A stretch of DNA of 64,000 bases from Ehretia macrophylla (lineage: Eukaryota; Streptophyta; Magnoliopsida; Boraginales; Ehretiaceae). Below are positions 1 to 11,579 of this stretch, in pieces. A program made the translations under genes and the position numbers. The first letter of the stretch is position 1; each line of letters starts with the position of its first letter. A model generated the notes under the pieces. It was given only the letters and a program-made list of their open reading frames with translations, did no database searches and had not been told where the DNA came from. Where the stretch lies: positions 20,430,762 to 20,494,761 of the forward strand of contig CM075783.1 of assembly GCA_037974665.1 (NCBI GenBank). Reading direction: 5' to 3'.

Positions 1-622
1 TATAATAAAATAAGATGTTTTAGGATCTTACTTTATTAAATAAATTTCAACATATATCCAGTATTGCTGACAGAAAGCCATCAATTAAATTAAAGTAATA
101 TCATGCATATGATTGCATTTGACATGGGTTACTTTAATCATATCGACCTTCATATACATTCAACAGCCTCATATAAGACACAATTAAAAGAGGGATTATG
201 AACTTTCGTCACCAAAGGCGTACTCCACATACAAACAGGTTACGATTCTTCTCTTTTCTTTTCTTTTTAAAAAATAAAAAATAATTACTATAATCTATTT
301 ATAGTCTTTTAACGTAGAAACTTTGTGTATCTATCTCCCCAAACAAAATCCAAACCATTAAAACAGGCAATGATTTAATACCGAGGAACTCACAAATTAG
401 TGTTCATAAGATGTGGCAAAAACAATAAACATAAAGCAAATTAATCAATTTTTTATTTATTTTTCTTTTAGTAATTCTAAATCATATCTAACCCTGCTCT
501 GATACAACATGTTGAATTTATTCGTGATACGATCATGATCTACAACATCATAGAATTCTTAGGATTCATATATGAAATTAGAACACCAAATCTAAAAGAG
601 AAATAAGCATACCTGTTTGTGT
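1..622 (-). repeat. LTR-like remnant, copy 1 (truncated)
   Basis: This block is repeated with high similarity at 3402-4029. Read on the minus strand it looks like the inner edge of a copia-type LTR (510-622), then a primer-binding-like site at about 496-507 (degenerate TGGTATCAGAGC) and non-coding internal DNA running off the window edge. At 622 it joins directly to a fragment of the membrane-protein family, so the outer part of the LTR is missing. No coding region is visible. LTR identity is inferred from the primer site and the TG/CA ends in copy 2. Confidence 0.45.
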
Positions 623-639
623 CGTAATTCTTAGTATTC

Positions 640-1160
640 ATAATAAGCTTTGGGAGGGAGGGGATGATAGCAATATTTTAATTGAATCTCTTGTAAGTTA
701 TATGCGGATAAGTTAAATCTGGAAAAGAAGGCAGGAAAGGAGGAAGAAAGCAAAGACAAGCTTTATTGTGTTGTCCTTGGGCTCCTGCGATGGAAGTTGA
801 AGTCTGTGACACTGCGTTATCCTCGGGACCGAACAACTATTATGAGGAATTGGATAAGTCTAGAAAAGAAGATAAGCTTTGGGAGGGATGGGAGGATAGC
901 AATATTTTAATTGAATCTCTTGTATGTTATATGCATGCGGATAAGTTAAATCTGGAAAAGAAGGCAGGAAAGGACGAAGAAAGCACTAATGTAGCAAAAG
1001 ATATGATGCTAGCTTTTGTGGTAGATTTATTGACTGGATTTGTAGGCCCTTTCCTCTTGTACCCCTTTCATTCTCTTTATTTAGCTTAAACTACAGTTTC
1101 TCTTTCTTATTTGTATACTTAGCTTCTTGTCAAGGTCTATGTGAAGCTATACTCTATGCT
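640..1160 (+). pseudogene. 3' fragments of the membrane-protein family (copy A)
   Basis: Two pieces of the family lie head to tail. From about 640 to 765 is 3'-UTR-like DNA. At 766-900 comes the family's C-terminus, readable as WKLKSVTLRYPRDRTTIMR, matching the end of the intact gene at 6031-7029. At 1018-1160 there is a copy of the GPFxxYPxHSL segment from the middle of the protein, ending in a stop. The order (C-terminus before middle) shows rearrangement, not a gene with missing exons. The longest open frame here (766-1089) reads the C-terminal part in the wrong frame and is not a protein. Confidence 0.75.
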
Positions 1161-2285
1161 CAAACTGTTTCTACTTTCAAGTCTAACACTTTAATTAGCA
1201 AAATACTTAGACTTTGACAGTGAAGGGACAAACTGTAATAGTTAAAATCGTTCTTAGTCTAAGCCCAATTAATCTAGTAAGAAATTGGATTTGGACGGCG
1301 TCAATTGAGTTTATGTCCAAGTCATCTTAACCATTATGTGAGGCCTCTTTTCTAAGCCTGGCCATGGGAAAAAAGATAGACCTCTATCTTCTGTATTCTC
1401 AGAACATCATCTATTCTTATCAATACTATCTTAGACACTATCTTCTTTTAAATATTGTAAAATATTAGTGACCCGAAAAATAAATATATCTCGAACACCC
1501 ATTTTCGAAATTTTAATAATGGATTCAAGGGTGCCTAAATTGAATAAAGCCAACTAAAGAAAGCATACATAGCACTTTTAAGAAGTTTAAATCAACCAAT
1601 TGGCTAGGAGGCGAGCCATGGTAGGGTGGCGAGGTAATAGTGGTGGAGGGGTGAAGAGAGATGAGGGAACATCTCAACCCATTAAGACCTTATATTATTG
1701 CAATTAACTGTTTACGTCGACCAAACCTGTTCTATGATACTTTTTTCAATTTTGCACTAAAATCTACAAAATTGCACCTCTATTGGTCAATAAGATCAAA
1801 ATTGTACCTGCTCAAGCTGTAGCTGCCATAGTGTTCTATTATGAAAATTAGTTGGTATGTCTTGATACAATGCCAGATATGGTGCATGCGGATTTTGTAG
1901 ATATTGTATCCTTTAATTTTATTTCAATGGTTGTTTTATATGAATGTTCACTCTGTTGATGTTAGTTGATTACCATTGAATTATGTTTCTTCATTGTTAA
2001 AATAAAAAATGAGTGATTTGAAAATTCTTTGATTCTTTAGCTGAAAAAATATTGAGAGGCTGTACTTGTATAAGACGTTGTATACTAATACAAGTTTTGG
2101 GGTGATAAGAATGCATTATATGAGGCTTCTAACTGCTTTACAATATGTACATGGTATTTCTTAGTCATCTACGAGAATAAATTATATATAGAATTCCAAC
2201 ATAAAATTTTATTTTTAACTATTTTTGCTGTCTCTGCAGGCATGCAACCTCCTCACGGATTATTATTAGCGAGAATAGCACGAAT
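1160..2285 (+). repeat. 3'-flanking DNA of the family array
   Basis: 1200-1760 closely resembles 9420-9850 (for example the GCCATGGTAGGGTGG stretch occurs at 1616 and at about 9692). 2150-2280 resembles 7340-7430 and 35735-35850. This is therefore duplicated flank of the membrane-protein gene, not unique intergenic DNA. The 2208-2239 part ends in TCTCTGCAG, which looks like an intron acceptor and is discussed under findings. No gene is seen. Confidence 0.6.
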
Positions 2286-2289
2286 GGTG

Positions 2290-2500
2290 CTGCATGTTTC
2301 ACCAAAATTTTGTTTAGTTCTATATTTCTTAATAGTTTTAACTTAGTTCTATATGTTTGTCTAAAAGTCTCAGTTTAGTCCTAAATATTTTAAAAGTCTC
2401 AATTTAATCCTATATATTTACCTAAAATTCTCCGTTTAGTCATATATATTTGCTAAAAGTCTCAAATTAGTCATTGTCGTTAAAATTGGGGTTAATGTTG
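2290..2500. repeat. degenerate 'TTTAGTCC' tandem array, MULE-MITE arm remnant
   Basis: About six degenerate units of roughly 30 bp, each with a (t)TTTAGTyC core followed by an AT-rich spacer and AAAAGTCTC. The same unit style builds the arms of the foldback element at 17565-18406. Only one arm is present here, with no partner arm or target duplication that I could find, so it is a remnant. Confidence 0.4.
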
Positions 2501-3400
2501 ACATAAAATTTGTCATATGATTCGCTCGCACATGACCATGGTTAGAGGGAAAAAATTGAAAAATAACATGTGCAAAAGAGAAAAAGTTCAATTAGGTGTT
2601 GAGTGTTTGCAAAATTGTTCAAATTATGGGAGATACATTTAGAAAATATAAATCTCACGGGCTTAATTTATAATCTTAATAGCCTTTACACTAGGATATC
2701 TTAACATATATGCCTCCAAAATATATTCATATTATATCTTGAATAAAAGTCTTAAAAGAGAGCATTGCATGAAGATGCAATGCATTTGACACTTTAATCC
2801 CATTTAAATGCCATTATAAAATCAAGGTTAAATAAGCAATAAGATAAAATGCTAAAACAGATTATCACCGTAGCACTATAAAGAACAAAAAAATGCAGTA
2901 AGGGCAATCATGATTATGACCAATCAACCTTCTATAACTGTCTAACGTACAAGTGCGATGTGCGATATAATCTCCTAGATTATCTCATACTTCAATAATT
3001 GAACACAAAATAATGCACATAATATGAACTTGCTACTCAATTATTTTAGTTAAAACTTGTCCCTTTCTGATACTCTAATGTAGCACATAAACACCTCCAA
3101 ATAAGATATGAAAAAGAATATACATCACAGTCTCCCATAATTGAATAACCAAGACAAATTTCATAAGGTCTAAAACATTCGGGGCAAAAGATCTCTTATG
3201 ACAAAACTACTTTAGTATCCTACGATTCAGTCCTTGCTCGTCAAAAGTTAATGCTCACAATTACAATCTTTGAGTATATGACTGTGAACTATAACACTAA
3301 AAGTAACTTATACTAGAATCTCTCTTGAAAATCTCATAAATCACAATGAATAATTCGCTTTGACTAAGTCACCCAATTTGATCTGGAAAACTACCCAACT
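2500..3400. other. intergenic, no gene seen
   Basis: AT-rich DNA without a convincing reading frame on either strand. It may be internal sequence of the LTR-like remnant that follows, but I see no polypurine tract or second LTR that would prove it. Confidence 0.4.
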
Positions 3401-3401
3401 A

Positions 3402-4384
3402 TAATAAAATAAGATGTTTTAGGATCCTTATATTATTAAATAAGTTTCAACATATATCCAGTACTGCTGACAGAAAGCCTTCAATTAAACTAAAGTAATA
3501 TCATGCATATGATTGCATTCAACATGGGTTACTTTAATCATATCGACCTTCATATACATTCAACAGCCTCATATAAGAGACAATTAAAAGAGGCATTATG
3601 AACTTTCGTCACCAAAGGCATACTCCACATACAAACAGGTTACGATTCTTCTCTTTTCTTTTCTTTCTTTAAAAAAAAAAAATTTAATTACTATAATCTA
3701 TTTATAGTCTTTTAACGTAGAAACTTTGTGTATCTATCTCCCCAAACAAAATCCAAACCATTGAAACAGGCAATGATTTAATACCGAGGAACTCAAAAAT
3801 TAGTGTTCATAAGATGTGGCAAAAACAATAATCATAAAGCAAATTAATAAATTTCTAATTTATTTTTCTTTTAGTAATTCTAAATCATATCTGACTCTGC
3901 TCTGATACCACATATTGAATTTATTCGTGATACGATCATGATCTACAACATCATAGAACTCTTAGGATTCATATATGAAATTAGAACACCAAATCTAAAA
4001 GATAAATAGGCGAACCTGTTTGTGTCGTCATGCTTCCTGAATCGTTGTATAATACAACGTATTAGGTCTTCATTCCTATACCCTTATTTTCTGGCAGCTT
4101 TTAATAATAGTAGTTCAGGATAACACTATCATATGTTTAAGACCCGTGCAAGAGTTAGAGAGGGAACAGAGCTCAAATAGGAGCTCTACTGTCATCCCAC
4201 GTTTCAGTAAAACTAATAACCTACACTTAATTGCCCAACTAGACTTTTAATAACCAAGATTCTAAGTCCAATAACCGTATGATCACATATAGACTTACCA
4301 TTCAAGAACTATCTATCAACCCACTTTATGAAAACTAAAATAATTAATTAATGTAAGCTCACATTTTATAAAAATTTTCCAACA
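3402..4384 (-). mobile_element. LTR-like remnant, copy 2 (minus strand)
   Basis: On the minus strand a candidate 5' LTR of about 472 bp starts TGTTGGAAAATT at 4384 and ends near 3913. It is followed by TGGTATCAGAGC at 3899-3910, the classic initiator-Met primer site of Ty1/copia elements. The internal part to 3402 is non-coding and repeats positions 1-510. No second LTR or open frame is visible, so this is a decayed, probably non-autonomous element. It is old and broken. Confidence 0.5.
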
Positions 4385-5390
4385 TACACATCCCCAATGG
4401 TATAGTCCAACGATAGTGGGGGTAAAACCGTTCTTTTAAGCAGGGGCGGATCAATAAATTCTTTTTAGTAAGGGCTAAAACAAATAATTTTTTAACTATA
4501 TAAATAGTTTTTTTTTAGTGGGGGCTCATTAATTTTATTTAACTAAAAATATTAAATTTTTAATTTTTTTCTAAGAAAATACATAGACCTTTTAATATTT
4601 GTGTGGGCCAGTAGAGGCTGCGACCGCCGCTAGCCGTCGTATAGATTTGCCACTACTTCCGAGACCGCATGTTCAACACTCTCCATTGCTTTAGAGTTCC
4701 CTCTTGATATTGACTTGATACATGTGTGACAACATAACGCTGCACTAGAGAGTTTACTAATTAGTATTTGGACTCTGCCAAATAATCTAAGAATTGAATT
4801 TTGCTAATTAGGTTTGCATATCATTGAAAAAAAAAACTACAAGCGTACACACAAAGAGACAATAAAGATGACGCTAGGAAAGAGAAAGAGAGGGATGTGG
4901 TACTTATTATATATCATTTATACCTAATAACACGATGTTAGCTAATTGGACAATGCATTAATCACATTGTAAGATTATTTATTGATTTATTTTTTTGATA
5001 ATATCGGAATTCAGTTGGCATAGCCTAATTACCAGTTGAGTTTAGCGAAGCTCGATCACCAACTAATAAAACTTTAAATCTAGCTATGTATTTTAATACA
5101 TGCACCAAATTAATTAAGAATGTGAATCTAATATACATTTAAGAAGTTTCAAATTTAAATATATTGGATTCTACTTCTTTTTATTGTCAATAGGCTACCC
5201 CTTGGGGGCGTATTTGTTTTTAGTATGAATACGACATGAGAAGTTTATTTCTCCGATATAATCAATGTGTAGATTGCAATCTTCTTGCACAATAGTATTT
5301 GTCGTTTTTATTGTGATGTGCGTTGTTATCTATGAAACTTTACTCTCACCTCAAGAATCAGAAGAAAACAACTAATGTTGCCTGTGGAGA
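4385..5390. other. intergenic, with a hAT-like terminal fragment at about 4441
   Basis: The only recognisable motif is CAGGGGCGGATC at 4441-4452, the usual terminus of a widespread plant hAT-type short element. The matching far end is not evident. The rest is AT-rich DNA without a gene. Confidence 0.3.
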
Positions 5391-5680
5391 TATGTCTGAA
5401 CAATTTAATTTCTGTCAACAAATCGTACGTTTGATCATGTTAGCCAGCGATGTTTATAATAATCTTATCTCTTCTCCCTCCCCCAAAAAATGACATATTA
5501 TCATTTTTATATAGTTTAAGAAAATGAAATTAATATATTTAAAGTAATAAAGTTTGTTTGATCTTTCCTAATATACATCTCCGTTGGTATTAATAACCTC
5601 AATTGCAATTGATTAATGATATAATTGTTGATGAAGATATGCTTTAAGAAACTTAAATTGACTACTGTTTCAAAAATAAA
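5390..5680 (+). repeat. upstream duplication unit of the family gene (paired with 7555-7860)
   Basis: The stretch beginning near 5400 (AATTTAATTTCTGTCAACAA) recurs near 7580 in front of the second tandem copy. The gene and its upstream region were therefore duplicated together as a unit of about 2.1 kb. Confidence 0.65.
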
Positions 5681-5764
5681 AGTGGTCTCTAATTTTGGAC
5701 ATGCAAAAATAAAAGTGAGTCCATCTTTATGAGACAGTAACTAGAGACTGTGTTACGGCATAAA

Positions 5765-5915
5765 CAGAAAACCGGCCACTAGGACTTAGATCTAATGATA
5801 TGTAACTCGTTATATATGCAAAATGTTATGAGTTTGAGTCTCACTAGTTACGTTATATGACATTTGGACTCTCCTAAATCAAAAAATAAAAAATAATAAT
5901 AATAAAATAAAACTA
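5765..5915 (+). mobile_element. tRNA-derived SINE-like element
   Basis: A degenerate A-box-like stretch (TAATGATATGTAACTCG, near 5792) is followed about 30 bp later by a B-box-like GAGTTTGAGTCTC at 5831-5843. The unit ends in an A-rich tail with AATAATAATAATAAAA. This layout fits a plant tRNA-derived SINE. I could not find a clear target duplication, so the call is tentative. Confidence 0.35.
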
Positions 5916-5937
5916 TGTTCCATGTAAAGGCCAAATT

Positions 5938-5954
5938 ATAATAAAAAGAAGCCC
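5938..5954 (+). promoter_or_regulatory. TATA-like box plus AGAAGCCC, family promoter motif
   Basis: ATAATAAAAAGAAGCCC lies about 90 bp before the ATG at 6031. The same arrangement, an A/T box directly followed by AGAAGCCC, is found at about the same distance before two other family copies (8055-8070 and 56118-56133), which suggests a core promoter element. Confidence 0.5.
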
Positions 5955-6030
5955 TTCTTCATTAAAAAAAAAAAAAACACTATGTACATTCCTCTGCCAT
6001 CGAATTCTAGCTTTTAAGTTAACGTTGATC

Positions 6031-7029
6031 ATGGAATTTTCATCGCTTTGGTACCTCTCCGTTTGTTCCATCATCAATCAGGTATCTGTACTAATCTTAC
6101 TTTTGGCTTCAAATAAGGTCGTCGTCATCAACCCATTTCTAGAGATGATCAAGGTTCTTTTACCTCTTCATGCAAGCTTTTCATCATTTTATGCCTTGTT
6201 TCTACGACCTATGACGGAGCCTGACCTAACCGATCCAGATATTTCACATGCGCTGTTTTTGTTCCTTGTAAAGCTTGCTCTGGTAATGGTCATATTACAG
6301 AATCACATCAATTGGTATCAGTTTTTCCCAGACCCTACTCTGTTCTATGCCGGACCCCTTACGATTCCTCCGACCCTCTATTTCTATTACTCCCTCTTCA
6401 TACACTTTATAAAAAGTATAGAGATGAGAGACTTTTTGACTGGATTTCTAGGCCCTTTCGTCGTGTACCCCTATCATTCTCTTTGTTTTGCTTTATCTAC
6501 AGTTTCTCTTTTCTCAATTGTATACTTGGCGTCTTGTCAAGGTCTATCTGATGCTATGGAAAGTTGTCCAATTCAAATACATTTTGCTAGCTTAATGTTT
6601 ATATTTCTCCTAAGTGCAGTATACATAACTTGCCATTTTCCTTCAATAACGACGACCGAGTCAAATATAGATGAAAACTCAAATGGAAAGATATTAATAA
6701 TTCCTCTAACGTTGTTGGGTGGTCTTCTAGCTCACTACTCCATCCAAGAAAAGTCCGCTTCTCTTCTGCTGATACTGTCCTCGGGTGCCAGTTATTGGTT
6801 ATCTAACCTCGCCATGACACAACCTGCAACTGACTTGGGAATTTTCAGCTTTTTTATTGGTGCTATTTTGGATTGTTCACTAAGTCTCTATGGGCTCGGA
6901 AAGTTCACCTGGATTGCCTTTGTTTATTGTGTTTTCCTTGGGGTCGTGCGATGGAAGTTGAAGTCAGTGACACTGCGTTATCCTCAGAACCGAACAACTA
7001 TTATGAGGAATTGGATAAGTCTAGAATAG
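6031..7029 (+). CDS. multi-pass membrane protein of unknown family (intact copy)
   Basis: A single open frame of 332 codons starting MEFSSLWYLSVCSIINQ. I chose the ATG at 6031 because it aligns with the starts of the copies at 8146 and 56209; the upstream TTG at 6025 is not a plausible plant start. The protein is strongly hydrophobic with roughly eight to ten membrane segments: about residues 5-27, 37-58, 72-94, 103-126, 135-166, 188-206, 224-242, 252-272, 280-295 and 297-315. Most conserved among copies are LTGFLGPFVVYPYHSLCFA (about 135-153) and SNLAMTQPATDLGIFSFFIG (about 267-286). The tail is short and basic. No signal peptide, enzyme motif or known domain is recognised. It is intronless as read. 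It lies at the head of a tandem pair with the pseudogene at 8146. Function unknown; expression is unproven. Confidence 0.75.
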   Translation: MEFSSLWYLSVCSIINQVSVLILLLASNKVVVINPFLEMIKVLLPLHASFSSFYALFLRPMTEPDLTDPDISHALFLFLVKLALVMVILQNHINWYQFFPDPTLFYAGPLTIPPTLYFYYSLFIHFIKSIEMRDFLTGFLGPFVVYPYHSLCFALSTVSLFSIVYLASCQGLSDAMESCPIQIHFASLMFIFLLSAVYITCHFPSITTTESNIDENSNGKILIIPLTLLGGLLAHYSIQEKSASLLLILSSGASYWLSNLAMTQPATDLGIFSFFIGAILDCSLSLYGLGKFTWIAFVYCVFLGVVRWKLKSVTLRYPQNRTTIMRNWISLE

Positions 7030-7345
7030 AAGATAAGCTTTGGGAGGGAGGGGAGGATATCAATATTTTAATTGAATCTCTTGTATGTTATATGCGGATA
7101 AGTTAAATCTGGAAAAAAGGGCAGGAAAGGAGGAAGAAAGCAAAGACAAGCTTTATTGAGAAGCACTAATGTTGACTGGATTTGTAGGCCCTTTCCTCGT
7201 GTACCCCTTTCATTCTCTTTATGTAGCTTAAACTACAGTTTTTCTTTCTTATTTGTATACTTAGCTTCTTGTCAAGGTCTATGTGAAGCTATTCTCTATG
7301 CTCAAATTGTTTCCGCTACTAACTTCATTAATGATGTACATATGG
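7030..7345 (+). pseudogene. truncated repeat of the family's middle segment
   Basis: Directly after the intact gene comes its 3'-UTR-like purine-rich stretch (to about 7160). This is followed by a second copy of the GPFLVYPFHSL segment (7180-7225) and of the YLASCQGLCEA segment (about 7255-7295), in a fragment with internal stops. The same order is seen in copy A at 640-1160, so this fragment is part of the duplicated unit. Confidence 0.7.
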
Positions 7346-8054
7346 TATTTCTTAGGCCGTTGACGAGAAGAAATCAGAAATTCCAACAGAATATAAAGCA
7401 ACCAACTACTTCAATTGATTATTATTACTTTGGCCGACCTTCTAATTCTTGCACGCTGTGGTCGAACGTCCTATAAAATCTGCACCTAATGGAAACTTCA
7501 CAACAATTACCACGAAAGATAAACTTGAATTTCTCTAATTTTTTATGTAACTTCTAAATGCCTGCTCAGAAATGTTTAAGCAATTTAATTTCTATCAACA
7601 AATCGTATGTCTGATCATGTTAGCAAGCCGTGTTTCTAATAATGTTAATCTCTATACTTTCCGTTCCATAAAGATATGCTTGCTTTCATTTTTATATAGA
7701 TTAAAAAAATATCATTAATATAGTCAAAGTGATAAAGTTTGAATTAAATTGATTAATGATATAATCATTGATGAAGATGCACATTAAATAGGAGTGCAGT
7801 AAGAAATAAATAAGTTAATACCCTTTTAAAACTAAAAGTGGTCTATAATTTGAAACAAACAAAAATAAAAGCGAGTTTATAGGACTGATGAAATAATAAA
7901 ATAACTATATATTTTTTTAATTTGATTCAAAGGGAGGTGTAACACCATGTATATATACAAATGTGTAGCAAGCGAGACTTTATCTTATAACCTCTCACAA
8001 ACACTTCAAGTGTCATGCCGTTAGATCAACGGTCTTTAGCCAAGGCCATTTGAG

Positions 8055-8070
8055 GCATAAAAAGAAGCCC
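8055..8070 (+). promoter_or_regulatory. TATA-like box plus AGAAGCCC (second copy)
   Basis: GCATAAAAAGAAGCCC lies about 88 bp before the ATG of the pseudogene at 8146, in the same position as the motif before the intact copy. Confidence 0.45.
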
Positions 8071-8145
8071 GTTTTCTTCATAAAAAAACACCTTTAAAAC
8101 CTCTGGCATCGACTTCTAGCTAGCTTTTAAGATAACGTTGATATC

Positions 8146-9175
8146 ATGGAATTTTCATCACTTTGGTACGTCTCGTTTTGGTCCATCATCTCCCAAGTAT
8201 CTCGACTAATCTTATTTTTGGCTTCAAAGAAGGTATCCAGTACCCCACTTCTCCTAGTCAGGGTATTATTGAGTTGCTTTTACCTTTTCATGCAAGCTTT
8301 TCATCATTTTGTGCCTTCTTTCTACGACCTATGACGGAGCCTGACCTAACTGCCAATCCAGACTTTTTACTTGCACTTTGTTTGGTCCTTGTAAAACTTT
8401 ATGTGGTAATGATCATATTAGGAATTCACTTCTTCTGGTATGGCGTTTTTCGAGGCTTTTCTACTCCGGCCGATGACCCATGCGCATGGCTTACGATTCC
8501 ATGGATACTCTATTTCTAGTACTCCCTCTTTATATGCTTTATAAAAAGTATAGAGATGGGAGATTTATTGACTGAATTTATAGGCCCTTTCGTCGTGTAC
8601 CCATTTCATTCTCTTTGTTTTGCTTTATCTACAGTTTCTCTTTTCTCAAGTGTATACTTGGGTTCTTGTCAAGGTCTATCTGATGCTATGGAAAGTTGTC
8701 TAATTCAAATACCTTTTGTTACTGGCTTTACGTTTATATTTTTCCTAAGTGTAGTGTACATTAGCCATTTTACTTCAAGAACGACGACCGAGTCAAATAT
8801 AGATGAAAACTAATGGAAAGATATTAATAATTCAAATCCATCTAGCGTTGTTGGGTGGTCTTCTAGCTCTCTACTCCATCCAAGAAAAGTCTGTTTCCCT
8901 TCTGCTGATGCTCTCCTCAGGTGCCAGTTATTGGCTAGCTAACCTCGCCATGACGCAACTTGCAACTGACTTGGGAATTTTCAGCTTTTCTATTGGTGCT
9001 ATTTTGGATTGTGCACTAAGTCTCTATGGGCTCAGCAAATTCACCTAGATTGCCTTTGTTTATTGCGTTGTCCTTGGACTCGTACGATAGAAGTTGAAGT
9101 CCGTGACACTACGTTATCCTCGGGACCGAACTACTATTATGAGGAATTGGCTAAGTCTAGACAACAAGATAAGCT
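8146..9175 (+). pseudogene. membrane-protein family pseudogene (tandem copy C)
   Basis: A full-length relative of the intact gene, starting MEFSSLWYVSFWSIISQ and alignable to the C-terminal TTIMRNWLSLD. It is disabled by a frame change near 8240-8270, an in-frame TAG at 8517-8519, loss of two bases near 8811 (where the intact gene reads DENSNGK) and a TAG at 9046-9048 where the intact gene has Trp. It carries the promoter motif, and its upstream flank is shared with the intact copy. Host pseudogene; the high similarity suggests a fairly recent duplication. Confidence 0.85.
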
Positions 9176-9249
9176 TGAGGATGGGAGGATAGCGATATGC
9201 GGCCAAGTGAAATTTGGAAAAGAAGACAACAAAGGAGGAAGAAAGCAAA

Positions 9250-9410
9250 GACATGAGAAGAATAGCAAAAGATATAATGCTAGCTTTTGTGGTAGACTTA
9301 TTGACTAGATTTGTAGGCTCTTTCCTCGTGTACCCCTTTCATTGTCTTTATTTTGTTTAAACTACAGTTTCTCTTTTCTTATTTGTATACTTAGCTTCTG
9401 TATGCACAAT
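9250..9410 (+). pseudogene. truncated family fragment after copy C
   Basis: Repeats the GPFxxYPxHSL segment (about 9315-9355) with an internal stop, then joins 3'-flanking DNA (9410-9890) shared with 1190-1830. It is the third example of the same truncated middle segment following a C-terminus. Confidence 0.65.
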
Positions 9411-9890
9411 TTTTTTCGACTTAGAGAGTGAAAGGACAATCTATAATAGCTAAAATCATCCTTAGTCCAAGCCCAACTAATCTAGTAAGAAATTAGATTT
9501 GGATTGTATCAGTTAGGTTTATGTGCAAGTCATCTTAACCATTATTAGTAACTCATCTAAAAAATAAATGAATTTCAGGTACTCATCCCGAAATTTTAAT
9601 AACAGATTCAAGGGTGTGTAAATTGAAAAAAGCCAACTAAAGAAAACATACATAGCACTTTTAAGAAGTTTCAATTTGGCTAGGAGGCCAGCCATGGTAG
9701 GGTGGTGAGGTAATAGTGGTGGAGGGGTGAAGAGAGAGGAGAGAGCATCTCAACCCATCAAGACCTTATATTATTGTAACTAACTGTTCACGTCAACAAA
9801 ACATGTTATGGTGATAATTTCTTCAATTTTGCACTAAAATCTACAAAATTGCACCATCTATTGGTCAATAAGATCAAATTTTGCTTGATA
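9410..9890 (+). repeat. 3'-flanking DNA shared with copy A
   Basis: Closely matches 1190-1830 over several hundred bases with small gaps. No gene is seen. Beyond 9890 the DNA is unique AT-rich sequence up to the MULE fragment at 10300. Confidence 0.6.
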
Positions 9891-10299
9891 CTTGTGGAGT
9901 GTGTTTTGTCACGATAGAAAGGCATGGGAAGAATACTTTTAATGCCAATGAAAGATACAGTATGCATTAAGTTTGTCTTGCATCATTTTGTATAAATACA
10001 TATATTTTATGATTTTCAAAGTGGGTGACTATAATTGAATACAATATATGATATACATCTACATATATATTATTCGATCTGTAGTATACCTATACATATA
10101 ATATCATGTTTAATAAAATTCCGGAAGGAAATATCTCTCATTTACCCAAAAAAATAATAATAATACATATAATAATGTGTTTTAGTTTTTTGTTTTTTTT
10201 TATCGTTATGTATATATATAATATTCTGAGTATTTGTGCTTGTACTGCACCCCTTTCTAGAATGTCTTTTATAATATTTTGATACTTTGTGCTTTGTTT

Positions 10300-10380
10300 A
10301 AAGTAGGTGTTTGAAACATGGCCATGACCTTAGGACTTGTCCAACAAAATGTGCTCAGGTTAAGAGATATCTTAACATAG
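10300..10380 (+). pseudogene. MULE transposase zinc-knuckle fragment
   Basis: Readable as FKHGHDLRTCPTKCAQVKRY, which corresponds to the second zinc knuckle of the MULE transposase at 40506-40570 (CSVCLKQGHDIRTCPTKNAN). It is one side of a second, decayed MULE copy whose downstream part resumes at about 16780. Confidence 0.6.
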
Positions 10381-10845
10381 TATTTGGAAATATTTGTGGG
10401 TGGAATTCATTTTATTTATAAATGAATTTTACGAGGATTTGTATTTACAAATGAGTTCTCTTGTTTGGAATTGTAAAAACAATATTAAATCAATTTTTTC
10501 ATTTGTAAATCCAAATTGTGTTTGAAACATATGTGAAATTGGAATTAATAATTGTATTTTACTTTAAAAATCTCTCCTTCTATTCAATTAAAATTAGACT
10601 ATCATGTAAGTGTTATTTTCTCATTCCATTATTGATTATTGGTATTATCATAAAATTGTTCAAAAAAATGTGTAAAAAAAATTATCAAAATAATTATACA
10701 TTACAAGATAATCTTAAATTCAACGATATCCTAATTAATTAATTTCTCACAATCAAGTCTCTTGCATGCAACTTTGTTGATTAATTCAATCCACATGAGT
10801 TCACATTTTCTTCTTTCTGTCCACTTTTTCCTAATATGCCGTTAT

Positions 10846-11449
10846 TGTTGGTATATGTCAATATTCACCTCCTCATAATAAGTATCGTTAATTTATTTGG
10901 TAGCATAAATTAATGATTCCGACTTTAAACGTCGATGAGGTCAAAAGAGACCGCGATGGCTACAAGAAAGAAGTTCGGGAATTTGGAATTACCTAAGATA
11001 ACGTAGGGATGATGCAATACTAAACTCAACAAATTTGACCAAAGGAAGCTTCCTAGAAGTTGGCTTGGATGCTAGCCACCCATGTGATAAATATGGGTAG
11101 TCAATACTTTGAACATGCCAACCAAGATGGAAATGTTTGATAGGAAAGTCTCCTATGGTTGGCTAGCTGAATTCTATAGTCTCCTATAGCAGGCTAACTG
11201 AATTCTATAAATAGTCATGCATTAGTTCATCAAATCCATCCACAACACACCTACAAACACAAATCCTAAGTTAGTCTTTCTTTCTTGTATTCTTCTTGTA
11301 AGTCCAGAAGCCATTGAATCTCTAGTCTTGAGAGTGCACGGTGGGACAATTATCTTGTAAGTGTTATATTGAATTGTTATAACGAGTAGTGTTGTCTTTC
11401 TACTTGATTGTTGTTAAGACATTTCTGGGAAATTGGTTATATTCTTACA
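10846..11449 (+). repeat. 5' LTR of the 10846-15894 copia element
   Basis: 604 bp, TGTTGG...CTTACA, directly followed by the primer-binding site. Its 3' half has TATAAATAGTC (about 11204), a likely TATA box for the element transcript. Confidence 0.9.
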
Positions 11450-11579
11450 TGGTATCAGAGCTTAAGGGGCTTTTAACAACAATCTTGTCTAGTAAAGCTC
11501 AACAACTATGACTACTCAAGGTGTTAGTTCTTCTTCTACTAGTTCTAGTTCCGGTTTAGTACCGACAATTCATATCCGT

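Noticed and set aside
6025-6030. An upstream TTG as the start of the intact membrane protein
   Set aside because: Plant nuclear genes start at ATG, and the ATG at 6031 aligns with the starts of two other copies.
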